From assembly GCF_007641255.1 (NCBI RefSeq), contig NZ_CP036259.1, positions 1,302,001 through 1,366,000 of the forward strand: 64,000 nt of DNA, written 5' to 3'. Below are positions 1 to 7,864 of the stretch, piece after piece; the stretch's first letter is position 1, and every line of letters begins with the position of its first letter. The position numbers and the translations under genes were made by a program. The notes beneath the pieces were generated by a model. It had not been told where the DNA came from and searched no databases. It was given only the letters and a program-made list of their open reading frames with translations. The DNA is from Sporomusa termitida (GTDB lineage Bacteria; Bacillota; Negativicutes; Sporomusales; Sporomusaceae).

Positions 1-1
1 T

Positions 2-1378
2 TTGTTCGATATTTCCGAGCTGGCTCACCATGGGCCGGAAAACGTCTTTATCTGTACCCTGAAGATTGTCGGGTCATTTTTATTATTGCTGCTCCTCAAT
101 GTTAAAATGACGTTAATTCTTTTTGCCGTTGTCCTGGTGATGATTGTGTTCAGTATTTATAAAAACCGGCGGATGAAAGCCGTGTTTATGGATAACCGGC
201 AAAAGATTGCCGGCGTTAATTCCCGGGTTCAGGATAGCCTGGCCGGTATCAGGGTTGTCAAATCTTTTGCCAACGAGGATTTGGAACGGGAAAAGTTCTG
301 CACCAGCAACCTGCAGTTTTTGGAGTCTAAAGTAAACAGCTACCGCCTTATGGGCAGCTTTCATGCCGGCAATGGTTTTTTTCAGGGTTTACTGTATACA
401 GCGGTGCTGGTCAGCGGCGGTTTTTTTGTTGCCGGCGGTACGCTGCAGGTTGCCGATCTGGCGGTATATGCTTTGTATATCGGCATTTTTATGGGTCCCA
501 TTGATGTGTTGATTAACTTTACCGAGCAATTTCAAAAAGGCTATTCCGGTTTCAAACGGTTTCAGGAAGTTGTTGATACGGTGCCGGAAATTTTAGAAAA
601 ACCGGCCGCCGTACCACTGACCAATGTCAAAGGCCGGATCGTTTTCCAGGATGTTTCTTTCCGGTATAATCAGGCTGCCCAAGTGCTGGCTGGTGTGAAT
701 ATTACCATTGAAGCCGGGAAAACAGTAGCCCTGGTGGGGCCTTCGGGCGGCGGCAAGACGACCCTGTGTTCCCTGGTGCCCCGCTTTTATGATGTGAGCG
801 GGGGCGCGGTCCTGATTGACGGCCACGACGTGCGGGCGGTTACGCTCAAGTCCCTCCGCAGTGCGATCGGCATTGTCCAGCAGGATGTTTACATGTTTGC
901 CGGCTCAGTACGGGACAATATCGCCTATGGCAAGCCGGCGGCCACGGAGGCGGAGATTAGGGAGGCCGCGAAAAACGCTAATATTCATGAGTTTATTATA
1001 GGCCTTGCCGACGGGTATGACAGCTATGTGGGCGAGCGGGGCACCCGCCTGTCCGGGGGCCAAAAGCAGCGGCTGGCGATCGCCCGCGTATTCCTGAAAA
1101 ATCCGCCTATCCTGATTTTGGACGAGGCTACCTCCGCCCTGGACAACGAGAGTGAGCGCTATATCCAGGCATCGCTGGAACGGCTGGCCCAAAACCGGAC
1201 GACAATTGTGGTGGCCCACCGGCTTAGCACCATTCGCAATGCCGATGAGATTATTGTTATTAATCGCAGCGGCATTCAGGAACGGGGCAACCATGAAGAA
1301 CTGCTGGCGAATAATGGTCTGTATGCCAAATATTATCATATGCAGTTTGAAGGGCTGGATGATTTGGAGGGTGAATAG
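2..1378 (+). CDS. ABC exporter, TM-NBD fusion, 5'-truncated by the window edge
   Basis: The C-terminal 458 residues of a half-size ABC exporter of the MsbA/lipid-multidrug type are present; the gene starts before the window, so the N-terminal membrane helices are missing. The visible part has membrane helices in its first 180 residues. A complete nucleotide-binding domain follows: Walker A GPSGGGKTT, signature LSGGQKQR, Walker B ILILDEATSALD and switch histidine in VAHRLS. Exporters of this kind act as dimers that move lipids, peptides or drugs outward; the substrate cannot be read from sequence. The stop codon is only a few bases before the nitrite reductase remnant. No link to the siderophore locus is evident. 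Confidence 0.9.
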   Translation: MFDISELAHHGPENVFICTLKIVGSFLLLLLLNVKMTLILFAVVLVMIVFSIYKNRRMKAVFMDNRQKIAGVNSRVQDSLAGIRVVKSFANEDLEREKFCTSNLQFLESKVNSYRLMGSFHAGNGFFQGLLYTAVLVSGGFFVAGGTLQVADLAVYALYIGIFMGPIDVLINFTEQFQKGYSGFKRFQEVVDTVPEILEKPAAVPLTNVKGRIVFQDVSFRYNQAAQVLAGVNITIEAGKTVALVGPSGGGKTTLCSLVPRFYDVSGGAVLIDGHDVRAVTLKSLRSAIGIVQQDVYMFAGSVRDNIAYGKPAATEAEIREAAKNANIHEFIIGLADGYDSYVGERGTRLSGGQKQRLAIARVFLKNPPILILDEATSALDNESERYIQASLERLAQNRTTIVVAHRLSTIRNADEIIVINRSGIQERGNHEELLANNGLYAKYYHMQFEGLDDLEGE

Positions 1379-1382
1379 GTTG

Positions 1383-1565
1383 ATGAGGCCGGGCTCGCCC
1401 ATGATCCGTAAAGCCCAATGGTATTGGGACCTGCTGGCCGCTGAAAACAGCATGGGTTTCCATAATTTGCCCCAGGCGCTGAATACGCTGGGGCAGGCCA
1501 GCGAACCGGCCCGCCAGGCTGTGGCCGCCGCCAACCGGGCGGCTGGCATTAACCTGTTGTACTGA
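1383..1565 (+). pseudogene. C-terminal remnant of cytochrome c nitrite reductase (NrfA-like)
   Basis: This 60-codon frame starts at ATG 1383 with GGAGG just upstream, and encodes RKAQWYWDLLAAENSMGFHN followed by LGQASEPARQAVAAANRA. From memory of the family, this matches the extreme C-terminal helices of ammonia-forming pentaheme nitrite reductase. The catalytic and CXXCH heme-binding parts are absent. It therefore looks like a gene tail left after deletion, although the start and ribosome binding site could allow translation. A strong terminator follows directly. A second, weaker tail of the same kind is seen near 3048. Confidence 0.6.
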
Positions 1566-1567
1566 CA

Positions 1568-1600
1568 TAAAAAGAAAGCCCGGCCGGGGCTTTCTTTTTT
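1568..1600. terminator. Rho-independent terminator
   Basis: AAAGAAAGCCC and GGGCTTTCTTT pair around a short loop and are followed by a T-run. The A-rich 5' side and T-rich 3' side mean it could work in both directions, serving the plus-strand genes and the minus-strand gene at 1604-1924. Confidence 0.85.
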
Positions 1601-1603
1601 AGG

Positions 1604-1924
1604 TCAGTCACTGCTTCCGTCCTCCTGCTGCTGCAGGAAGGTCATAAACTCCTGGCGGACCCGGCTGCTGTCCCGCAGCCCCTGCCGGTAGGCAATTTCC
1701 GCCGTCTGCCCGGACTCCAGCGCCGCCCAAGCCTCGAAATCCATGACCAAACCGGTCATTTCCGGCTGCTCGGCCTTCAGGGCCCGGGCCAGCTCCAACA
1801 GCCGGTCCAGGGCGGCGCTGACTTCGCTGGCTGTCCGGTTGTAGCCGGCATCCTGCGTGGCGGCCAGGTTGAGGATATGGTCGACCCTGGTGAAAATATA
1901 CTGATCAAAAGCCTGGTTTAACAT
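1604..1924 (-). CDS. Hypothetical protein, small helical
   Basis: Encodes about 106 residues beginning MLNQAFDQYIFTRVDHIL. It is predicted to be mostly helical and ends in LQQQEDGSSD. It resembles small uncharacterised Firmicute proteins with the pattern YNRTASEVSAALDRLLELA and ALESGQTAEIAYRQGLRD, but I assign no function. The frame stays open upstream to 2077, but those extra 51 codons are Arg/Pro-rich low-complexity sequence. I therefore prefer the internal ATG at 1924, which has AAAGAG close upstream. It stands alone on the minus strand. Confidence 0.6.
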   Translation of the reverse strand: MLNQAFDQYIFTRVDHILNLAATQDAGYNRTASEVSAALDRLLELARALKAEQPEMTGLVMDFEAWAALESGQTAEIAYRQGLRDSSRVRQEFMTFLQQQEDGSSD

Positions 1925-2374
1925 CTCTTTCAGCCCACCCCGGCTCGTCTGGCCGGCCCGCAGGCGCCGGGGGCCCGGCGCCTGGAGCCTGGGGCCGGGC
2001 CGGCAGAGCGGCCGCCGCTGCCCGGGTCTGGTAGCGTGGCCGGTTGGCCTGAGCCGGGTTCCGTTTTCGTCAGACACATGTATACCCCCCTATATGAGGC
2101 TGGGGCAGGAGGCTGCAGGGCAGCACTGCCGCCAGCTGGTTACAGGGGGAAATTAAAGCGCATGCGAGGTTGTTGGCCTACACATGCGCTTATGCTTCAA
2201 TAGTTGCTGAATCCCCAATTCCAATAAGCCAGCAAGGCGGTCAAACCGGCAGAACAATGCCCACTGCTGCTGACAACTGGCTGGTGAGGAGCGGATAATG
2301 CGTTGCTGCGTCTAAGTCGCACTCACAGCCCGATGCCTGCGGCAACAGCCCTTATACCCGCGTGCTCCCCCGGC
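1925..2374. other. Intergenic stretch without a supported gene
   Basis: The segment up to about 2077 is an open but compositionally implausible upstream extension of the minus-strand gene. From 2158 to 2189 there is a short inverted repeat, GCGCATG paired with CATGCGC. No conserved protein was seen. Confidence 0.5.
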
Positions 2375-2404
2375 TTGTGCTGGGGCGGAAGCCCGGTGTA
2401 TAAT
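2375..2404 (+). promoter_or_regulatory. Sigma-70-type promoter for candidate RNA
   Basis: TTGTGC (2375-2380), an 18-bp spacer and a perfect TATAAT (2399-2404). The expected start, about 7 nt later, is exactly where the closing stem of the structured RNA begins (2411). Confidence 0.6.
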
Positions 2405-2410
2405 AGAAAT

Positions 2411-2506
2411 GTCGTCGTGGACAGCCTGCTGTTACGTGTAGGTGTTTGGTACCTTGCGCGGGCCTGGAAGTGCTGCAACACTTCCAGGTCACGGCGACTT
2501 TAATTT
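2411..2506 (+). ncRNA. Candidate structured RNA of about 90 nt
   Basis: GTCGTCGTG (2411-2419) can pair with CACGGCGAC (2490-2498) to form a closing stem with one G-U pair. Inside lies a 10-bp hairpin, CCTGGAAGTG paired with CACTTCCAGG (2463-2488), and TTTAATTT follows the closing stem. A good promoter ends 7 nt before the stem. There is no long reading frame. I could not match it to SRP RNA (no GGAAG apical motif), tRNA-Sec (no T-loop), 6S, tmRNA or RNase P. Confidence 0.45.
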
Positions 2507-2736
2507 CCACCTATTTCTAATTATAGCCTGTTTCCGGGGAATTGCAAGCAGAGATAAGGGGACCGCCAGGGATTTTTTCTGACGGTATAGAGAACAAATG
2601 CCCGCGCAAGCGGGTTTTTTCTGTCTACAGAATTTATAATTTTTGATAGGCTGAAGGTCCCCATAAACAAGGTGCGCCAAGGCCCCGCAACCCGGTAACC
2701 CCCCGGCCCTTTGCCGGAAAAAGCGTTCCGCAGGAG

Positions 2737-2819
2737 AAAAGCCGGGCGGTATGCCGTTAAGAAATCCGTACTGTTTGAGCGCAGCGAGTTTCGGATTTTA
2801 GGCATACCGTCCGGCTTTT
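2737..2819. repeat. Long palindromic (REP-like) element
   Basis: AAAAGCCGGGCGGTATGCC (2737-2755) pairs with GGCATACCGTCCGGCTTTT (2801-2819) through 19 positions with a single G-T wobble. A second nested stem, AAATCCG with CGGATTT (2762-2798), encloses GAGCGCAGCGAG. Such palindromes are typically dispersed repeats in genomes of this group. Short frames across it are unlikely to be genes. Confidence 0.6.
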
Positions 2820-2852
2820 CAGCTTTTGGAGGCTCCGGGCCTAGACCTTTTG

Positions 2853-2879
2853 TTACTTTTGGGGCGATGCCAAAAGTAA
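2853..2879. repeat. Short inverted repeat
   Basis: TTACTTTTGG and CCAAAAGTAA form a 10-bp stem with a 7-nt loop just after the long palindrome. It is possibly part of the same dispersed element. Confidence 0.5.
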
Positions 2880-3047
2880 AACCATTCCCTTGTATTCCAG
2901 GATTATCTGCTATGCGCAAAGCCAAAAGACCGCGCGAGTGGTTTTTTTTCTGCTTTTAATGCCGCAGTGTATAAACAATTGCCGGTTGGCAATCTATAAG
3001 GTAAACAGGCCTGCAAGTCTGCAGCCGTGACCGGAGGGGCGGCTTGA

Positions 3048-3254
3048 GTGGGGTGGAAGAAATACCTGGAAAAGAACAGCCTTGGCCAGGCGATTGATTT
3101 GGCCCACCAGGCGATTGATGCGGCCAATAAGGCGCCGGTACCAATGCCTTATAGGCGAAACAGGCCGCCGGGAGAATGTACAGTCCAATTCTGCCGGCGG
3201 CTCTCAAGCCGTACAATCGGAGCTTATGTTAACATAGCATTCTACCGGCAGTAG
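3048..3254 (+). CDS. Small ORF with NrfA-tail-like segment, doubtful gene
   Basis: GTG at 3048 is preceded by GGAGGGG at a good distance and opens a 68-codon frame. Residues 11-29 read NSLGQAIDLAHQAIDAANK, which resembles the last helix of NrfA-type nitrite reductases and the remnant at 1383-1565 (LGQA..PARQAVAAANRA). The rest is basic and not recognisable. It could be a decayed second copy of the nitrite reductase tail or a small peptide gene. A terminator follows within a few bases of the stop. Confidence 0.35.
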   Translation: MGWKKYLEKNSLGQAIDLAHQAIDAANKAPVPMPYRRNRPPGECTVQFCRRLSSRTIGAYVNIAFYRQ

Positions 3255-3257
3255 CTG

Positions 3258-3281
3258 CAGGTTCTAAGGAACCTGTTTTTT
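3258..3281 (+). terminator. Rho-independent terminator
   Basis: CAGGTTC and GAACCTG form a 7-bp stem with a 4-nt loop followed by TTTTTT. Confidence 0.8.
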
Positions 3282-3575
3282 CTTTGCCCCCGCAGCATTT
3301 ATAAAGATTCGAGGCCATGATCTAAGGGATAAGAAAAATCGATACCCTAAAGGGCCCAGGCAGCTTCTGCCGGCGCTGGCAAAGCCAAGTTTTTCTAACC
3401 GCAGATTTGTATAGGCAAATTTAAAGGATGATGGAAAAAAATGGCGAAATACTTAAAATAACTGGAAAAAAACAGGAAATGTGCCTTATGGGGCCCAAGT
3501 GGGGTACTCAGATAAGACAAGCAAAGGAATGTTTACATTGCAACCAAGATTAAGTTATGACAGGGGATGTGGAAA
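3282..3575. other. Leader region of the histidine kinase gene, no gene seen
   Basis: About 290 bases, A-rich in the second half, with no credible frame. I compared it by eye with c-di-GMP-I riboswitch landmarks and found no match. The kinase promoter probably lies here but no convincing -35/-10 pair was fixed. Confidence 0.4.
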
Positions 3576-5822
3576 ATGATTCCAAAATCTGTGGCTAAAC
3601 GGACATATCTTCTGACCACAATTATGTTTACGGTACTGATGCTTTTTTTTGTATACCGGAATGCAGAAATGATGAAAGAGCAGATTTTTCAGCAAAAAGA
3701 GCATGAATTATTGCTGCTTGCGGTTTATTTAGACCAGCAGATGCCCCGCCATGCAGCCGATCTGTTACAGGACGGGGCCGTACGCAAGCTGTCCCAAGCA
3801 GAAAAGATACGGTTATTGAACTCCCAGCTCCAGGCAGCTTTGGCTAAAGTGGGTCAGGAATATAAGCAGTGCGGCCTGGGCTATGGGATAAATAATGAGC
3901 GGCTTGCCGTCTACCCGCCCAGACCGGAGATCCTGACCCGGCCCTTTGCCGCTGCCGGCGTGGCTGCCATTAAGCAAGCCTATGCAACCAGGAAGACGGT
4001 TACCTTTACCAATGACCGCAATACGCTCTGGCAGCAACCGACCCTTAGTGTTTTATATCCCCATATCGTTGACGGCGAGGTCGCCTGGTTTACCTGGACA
4101 AATGCCAGAGTGGAATATATAAACAACACCTTTATGGCCGCTCTCTGGCAATCAGGGGCTACTTTCTTTTTATTATGGGTGGGGGCAATGCTGATTTTGC
4201 GCTATACCTTCCGCCAGTTTGATACCCTGCTTAGTAATGTGGCCAGGCAGGTTGTAACAAAAACTGACAGTCCCGAACAGCTCCGGCAGTTTCCTGAGCT
4301 GGCGCCGCTGCTTACCGCCGTCACCTCCCTGCGCAAAGGGCTGGAACAGGAGTGTGCTGCCAAAACCCAACTGAACCATACGCTTACTTTGCTAAATCAG
4401 CGGCAAAGAATATTCAAAATTTTTTTCACCAGGAATCTGGCGCCGATGGCGATCGTCCGGCAGGAGGATCTTATGATCCTTGATGTTAATTATGCGGCTG
4501 AGCAGCTTATGCAGGCCGGGCGGGAGGAGATTACCGGCCGCACCGTACCTGCGCTGAATTTCGGCAATGCCGATTCACCCACTACCATCGCCCGCCTGGC
4601 AGAGCTGCAGGCTAACGGCTATACGGCCGGCCTGGCTGAGTTTAGAACGCTGGCCGGCGATAACCGTTATGGCATAATCTCGGTCATCAAGACCGAGTAT
4701 TGTGCAGAAGAACAGTATTTAATTACCCTTATTGACATTACCGAGCAACGGTTAAGTGAAGAACGGTTTTTGAAGGCCTTTCATGCCAATCCGCTGATGA
4801 TGTCTATTGTTTCCCTGCAGGACTGGAAAATTCTTGCTGTGAATCAGGCCTATTTAACGGCGCTGGACCGAACTTATGAAGAGGTGGCAGGGAAAACCTC
4901 TGATCAGATTACTTTGTGGAAAGACGAAACCTGCTTGCAGCAGCTGCGCCTGCATATCCTCCACCAGCAGGGTAAATGTCAGAATTATGAGATAGATATA
5001 GTAACAAATAACAATGAGGTCCGGACGGTTCTGTTTTCCAGCGAAGTAATTTCGCTGGAGGATGAACAATGCCTGCTGGGCATGTTTACCGATATTACGG
5101 AAATAAAACGCTATAAATATGAGATGGCCCGCCTGGACCGTCTGGACATAGTCGGTGAGATGGCGGCCGGCATCGGTCACGAGGTGCGGAATCCCATGAC
5201 CACAGTCCGCGGTTACCTGCAGATTTTTCAGCGTAAAGCCGAACTGGCCAAATACCATTCCCAGATAGCTATCATGATTGAGGAAATTGACCGGGCCAAT
5301 GCGATTATTACCGAATTTTTATCGTTGGCCAAAAATAAGAAGATTGAGATCCGCCGGGCCAATCTTAATGCCGTTATCCAGGCGCTGGCGCCTCTGCTGC
5401 AGGCCGACGCGCTGCGCCGGGGGCATGATTTGCGGTTAACCCTGGCCGACCTGCCGGAGTTCGATTTTGATGAGAATGAAATCAGGCAGCTTATTCTTAA
5501 TTTGGTGCGTAATGGCCTGGAAGCCATGACTGACAGCGGGCTGGTAACAATCAGTACGGCTGTCAGGGGGGCGGAGATTGAGCTTACGATCACCGATCAG
5601 GGGTGTGGTATGCCGCCGGCCATTCTGGAAAAAATCGGGACACCCTTTGTGACGACCAAGGATGAGGGAACCGGGCTGGGGCTGCCTGTTTGTTACCGGA
5701 TTGCTGCGCGGCACAATGCTGAGATCTGCGTACACTCAAGCCCGGCCGGTACTGCCTTTCGGATTGTTTTCGCCGCAGCCGGTACAGATGAACCGGTCAG
5801 GGCAGACAGCTCGGGTGATTAA
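3576..5822 (+). CDS. Membrane PAS sensor histidine kinase
   Basis: Hybrid-free sensor kinase of about 748 residues. One membrane helix near residues 10-28 and a second near 190-212 bracket an extracytoplasmic sensing domain. Two PAS-like domains follow (roughly 285-395 and 405-520). Then come a HisKA dimerisation domain with the phosphoacceptor in GIGHEVRNPMTTVRGYLQIF and a HATPase domain with LILNLVRNGLEAM and GTGLGLPVC. The arrangement resembles sporulation-type kinases of Firmicutes; no response regulator gene is adjacent, as is common for orphan kinases of phosphorelays. I choose ATG 3576 because AGGGG lies 9 nt before it; ATG 3567 has no spacing from that site. The 3' end overlaps the convergent CDF gene by 26 bp. 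Confidence 0.9.
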   Translation: MIPKSVAKRTYLLTTIMFTVLMLFFVYRNAEMMKEQIFQQKEHELLLLAVYLDQQMPRHAADLLQDGAVRKLSQAEKIRLLNSQLQAALAKVGQEYKQCGLGYGINNERLAVYPPRPEILTRPFAAAGVAAIKQAYATRKTVTFTNDRNTLWQQPTLSVLYPHIVDGEVAWFTWTNARVEYINNTFMAALWQSGATFFLLWVGAMLILRYTFRQFDTLLSNVARQVVTKTDSPEQLRQFPELAPLLTAVTSLRKGLEQECAAKTQLNHTLTLLNQRQRIFKIFFTRNLAPMAIVRQEDLMILDVNYAAEQLMQAGREEITGRTVPALNFGNADSPTTIARLAELQANGYTAGLAEFRTLAGDNRYGIISVIKTEYCAEEQYLITLIDITEQRLSEERFLKAFHANPLMMSIVSLQDWKILAVNQAYLTALDRTYEEVAGKTSDQITLWKDETCLQQLRLHILHQQGKCQNYEIDIVTNNNEVRTVLFSSEVISLEDEQCLLGMFTDITEIKRYKYEMARLDRLDIVGEMAAGIGHEVRNPMTTVRGYLQIFQRKAELAKYHSQIAIMIEEIDRANAIITEFLSLAKNKKIEIRRANLNAVIQALAPLLQADALRRGHDLRLTLADLPEFDFDENEIRQLILNLVRNGLEAMTDSGLVTISTAVRGAEIELTITDQGCGMPPAILEKIGTPFVTTKDEGTGLGLPVCYRIAARHNAEICVHSSPAGTAFRIVFAAAGTDEPVRADSSGD

Positions 5823-6702
5823 AGTCTGCTGTTTCAATCTGGATCGTGGTATGGTTAATTTGAAATTGGTCCCTGATGGTGCAAATGGCTGTTTGCAGGA
5901 TAGCCTGGGGATCTTTGTCGGCCTCAATGACAAGATGACAGGTAAGGGAGGCCAGACCGGAGGTGATGGTCCAAATGTGTAAATCATGGACATCCCTGAC
6001 GCCGTCAATGGTGCGCAGGGACTCTTTTACCTCCTCCCAGTTGATGGTTGGGGGTGTTCCTTCGAGCAGTATGTTTACCGATTCATTGATAACAACCCAG
6101 GCACTGCGCAAAATCAGCAGGGCAACAATAACACTAATAACCGGATCGGCCCAGTACCAGGAAAAAAAGTACATCAATAACCCGGCGATAATGGCGCCGA
6201 CCGAGCCCAGTGCGTCGCCGAGAATATGAAGATAGGCACTGCGGAGATTAATGCTTTGCCCCATATCTCCCTTCCAGGTCAGGACCCGCGCACTGACCAG
6301 GTTGGCAAGCAGGCCAATGCCCGCAATCCCTATCATATAGCCGCTATTTACCAGGGGCGGCGCCCACAAACGTTCATAGGCTTCCCAGACAATAAAACCG
6401 GCGATAACAAACAGCGTCACGCCATTAAAAAATGCGGCCAGAATCTCAAAGCGGTAAAAGCCATAGGTTTTTTGGGGGGACGGCGGTTTCAGCGCCAGCA
6501 CGGCGGCAAACAGGCTTAACCCCAGGGCGGTTGTGTCACTGAGCATGTGACCGGCGTCGGAGAGCAGGGCCAGACTGTTGGTAAACAACCCGCCGAAAAA
6601 TTCCAGGACCATAATGCCGGCGGTAATGATCAGCGATGCTGTCAGTGCGGCCAGATTGTTTTTTTCCGGTGTGTGCCCGCTCTGGCTGTGGTGATGCCCC
6701 AT
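5797..6702 (-). CDS. CDF-family divalent cation exporter (CzcD/ZitB-like)
   Basis: Protein of about 301 residues beginning MGHHHSQSGHTPEKNN, a His-rich N-terminus typical of zinc-exporting CDF members. Six membrane helices are visible. Metal-site motifs SDAGHMLSD (helix 2) and HILGDALGS (helix 5) supply the HD pairs of the transport site. The C-terminal cytoplasmic domain includes VHDLHIWTI and TCHLVIE. It exports Zn2+ or a related ion from the cytoplasm in exchange for protons. The start at 6702 is fixed by GGAGG 8 nt upstream; the longer frame to 6846 adds an implausible extension. It is divergent from the GNAT gene and convergent with the kinase. Confidence 0.93.
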   Translation of the reverse strand: MGHHHSQSGHTPEKNNLAALTASLIITAGIMVLEFFGGLFTNSLALLSDAGHMLSDTTALGLSLFAAVLALKPPSPQKTYGFYRFEILAAFFNGVTLFVIAGFIVWEAYERLWAPPLVNSGYMIGIAGIGLLANLVSARVLTWKGDMGQSINLRSAYLHILGDALGSVGAIIAGLLMYFFSWYWADPVISVIVALLILRSAWVVINESVNILLEGTPPTINWEEVKESLRTIDGVRDVHDLHIWTITSGLASLTCHLVIEADKDPQAILQTAICTIRDQFQINHTTIQIETADFNHPSCLP

Positions 6703-6771
6703 GTTTGTTGCCTCCATATTAATGTATTTACGTATATTCACAACAATATTGTCTTGGAGTGAGGTGCGTTT

Positions 6772-7284
6772 ATGAAACTTGGTACAGTAAAGGCTACTGT
6801 CGCTATGGCCGATAAAATCGGCTATATCCAAGCAAAGTCTTGGCAAGCGGCTTATAAGGGGATCGTCCCGGCTGAGTATTTGGCTACATTTACTTCTGAA
6901 AAACGTGCAGATATCTTTCGTAAGGTGATGCCAGCGCGGTCAGAAGAATTCTATCTTTTCAGTACGCATGATCAACCCAGCGGGATGGCAATTCTCGGGA
7001 AAGCCCGCGATGAAGACTTACCGGATACTACGGGCGAAATCAGCGCAATATATTTCCTCCCTGACGCGTGGGGAACGGGCTGCTCGGTTCCAGCTATTTG
7101 GTTTTGCCTTACCCGTTTGCGTGAACTCGGCTACGCGCAGGTTATCCTTTGGGTGCTTAAAGATAATCCGAGAGCCCGCCGGTTTTACGAAAAGGCCGGT
7201 TTCCATTTTGACGGCGCAATAAAAGAAATTAATATTGGCAAACCTTTGATCGAGCTTCGCTATTCTTTCACTTTTCCCTCTTGA
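6772..7284 (+). CDS. GNAT-family N-acetyltransferase
   Basis: 170 residues of the RimI/GNAT type. The N-terminus has the common IQAKSWQAAYKGIVP motif. The acetyl-CoA-binding region is AIYFLPDAWGTGCSVP, where the usual Q/RxxGxG/A loop reads AWGTGCS, a slight departure. The C-terminal motif NPRARRFYEKAGFHFDG is well conserved. It would transfer an acetyl group to a small amine or protein N-terminus; the substrate is unknown. GGAGTGAGG precedes the ATG. It is divergent from the CDF gene with a 69-bp gap, and a terminator lies downstream at 7372. Confidence 0.85.
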   Translation: MKLGTVKATVAMADKIGYIQAKSWQAAYKGIVPAEYLATFTSEKRADIFRKVMPARSEEFYLFSTHDQPSGMAILGKARDEDLPDTTGEISAIYFLPDAWGTGCSVPAIWFCLTRLRELGYAQVILWVLKDNPRARRFYEKAGFHFDGAIKEINIGKPLIELRYSFTFPS

Positions 7285-7371
7285 CTTTTTATAGTAGTGT
7301 TATTACCTATGTTGTTATTATTCCCCGGTTTTCAGCAAATGAGCGGAAGCCGGGCGAAAGGCAGCAGGACC

Positions 7372-7416
7372 AAAAATCCGCCGTTCCGTAGTCGCCGGAA
7401 TAACGGCGGATTTTTT
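7372..7416 (+). terminator. Rho-independent terminator
   Basis: AAAAATCCGCCGTT pairs with AACGGCGGATTTTTT around a 16-nt loop. The symmetric A/T flanks allow termination on both strands. Confidence 0.85.
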
Positions 7417-7610
7417 GCTCCTGCGGAACCTATACAGTGCAAGGCCCGTTAACCTCCTCGGCGCCGGCGGCCGTTGTTTTGGTGGCGGCCGCTGTATTGA
7501 TAATATAATCTTTCGCTAGCCGGCAGCAATTACCTGCCGCTAAATTGCTAAATTTGCCGGGGATTTAAAAGCCGGACAAGCGCCGCTTGGCAAACCGGAG
7601 CTTGGTTTTT

Positions 7611-7637
7611 GACTCAAGAGAACCGTCCCCTTGAGTC
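7611..7637. repeat. Short palindromic repeat unit
   Basis: GACTCAA (7611-7617) and TTGAGTC (7631-7637) enclose GAGAACCGTCCCC; a further TTGAGTC follows at 7642. I recall similar units as dispersed elements in Firmicute genomes, but this was not checked. Confidence 0.4.
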
Positions 7638-7864
7638 ACCCTTGAGTCGGTAGGTGATATAGGACTTTTAGCTCATTTAATAAAGCGGAATGAACAGGTA
7701 GAATATAATAGAACGATTTTTCTTATTATTCTGTTGGTTTTGCCAGGTGCATTATATAGAGATGAAGGCAGGAGTATGAGTTTAAAGGCAAGGAGTCTGA
7801 TGCGCAACCGTCTTCTAAGGGGCAAGTTAATTCAGTAACTGTTTCAAAAACGAGGAGGCAATTT

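Larger units (their letters stand above)
7285..7864. other. Intergenic region of 580 bases before the chemoreceptor
   Basis: Contains a strong terminator (7372-7416) and a palindromic repeat (7611-7637), but no credible protein frame. CCCGG at 7323-7328 and CCGGG at 7350-7354 could pair upstream of the terminator, but I cannot match this to a riboswitch class. The AT-rich segment 7670-7720 (with TATAAT at 7704) probably holds the chemoreceptor promoter. Confidence 0.45.

Noticed and set aside
905-1549. Minus-strand open frame of 214 codons
   Set aside because: It mirrors the conserved ABC nucleotide-binding domain on the plus strand and has no recognisable protein motif.
1925-2077. N-terminal half of the minus-strand frame 1604-2077
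   Set aside because: It is Arg/Pro/Gly-rich with no ribosome binding site, and looks like GC-driven open frame.
2405-2506. SRP RNA or selenocysteine tRNA
   Set aside because: The SRP apical motif is missing, and there is no T-loop or CCA-type acceptor, so only an unnamed candidate RNA is reported.
6703-6846. N-terminal extension of the CDF exporter
   Set aside because: It overlaps the divergent GNAT gene and lacks a start signal; ATG 6702 has GGAGG at the proper distance.
7285-7864. c-di-GMP or other riboswitch before the chemoreceptor gene
   Set aside because: Such switches often precede chemoreceptor genes in Firmicutes, but the conserved c-di-GMP-I or -II sequence blocks were not found by eye.
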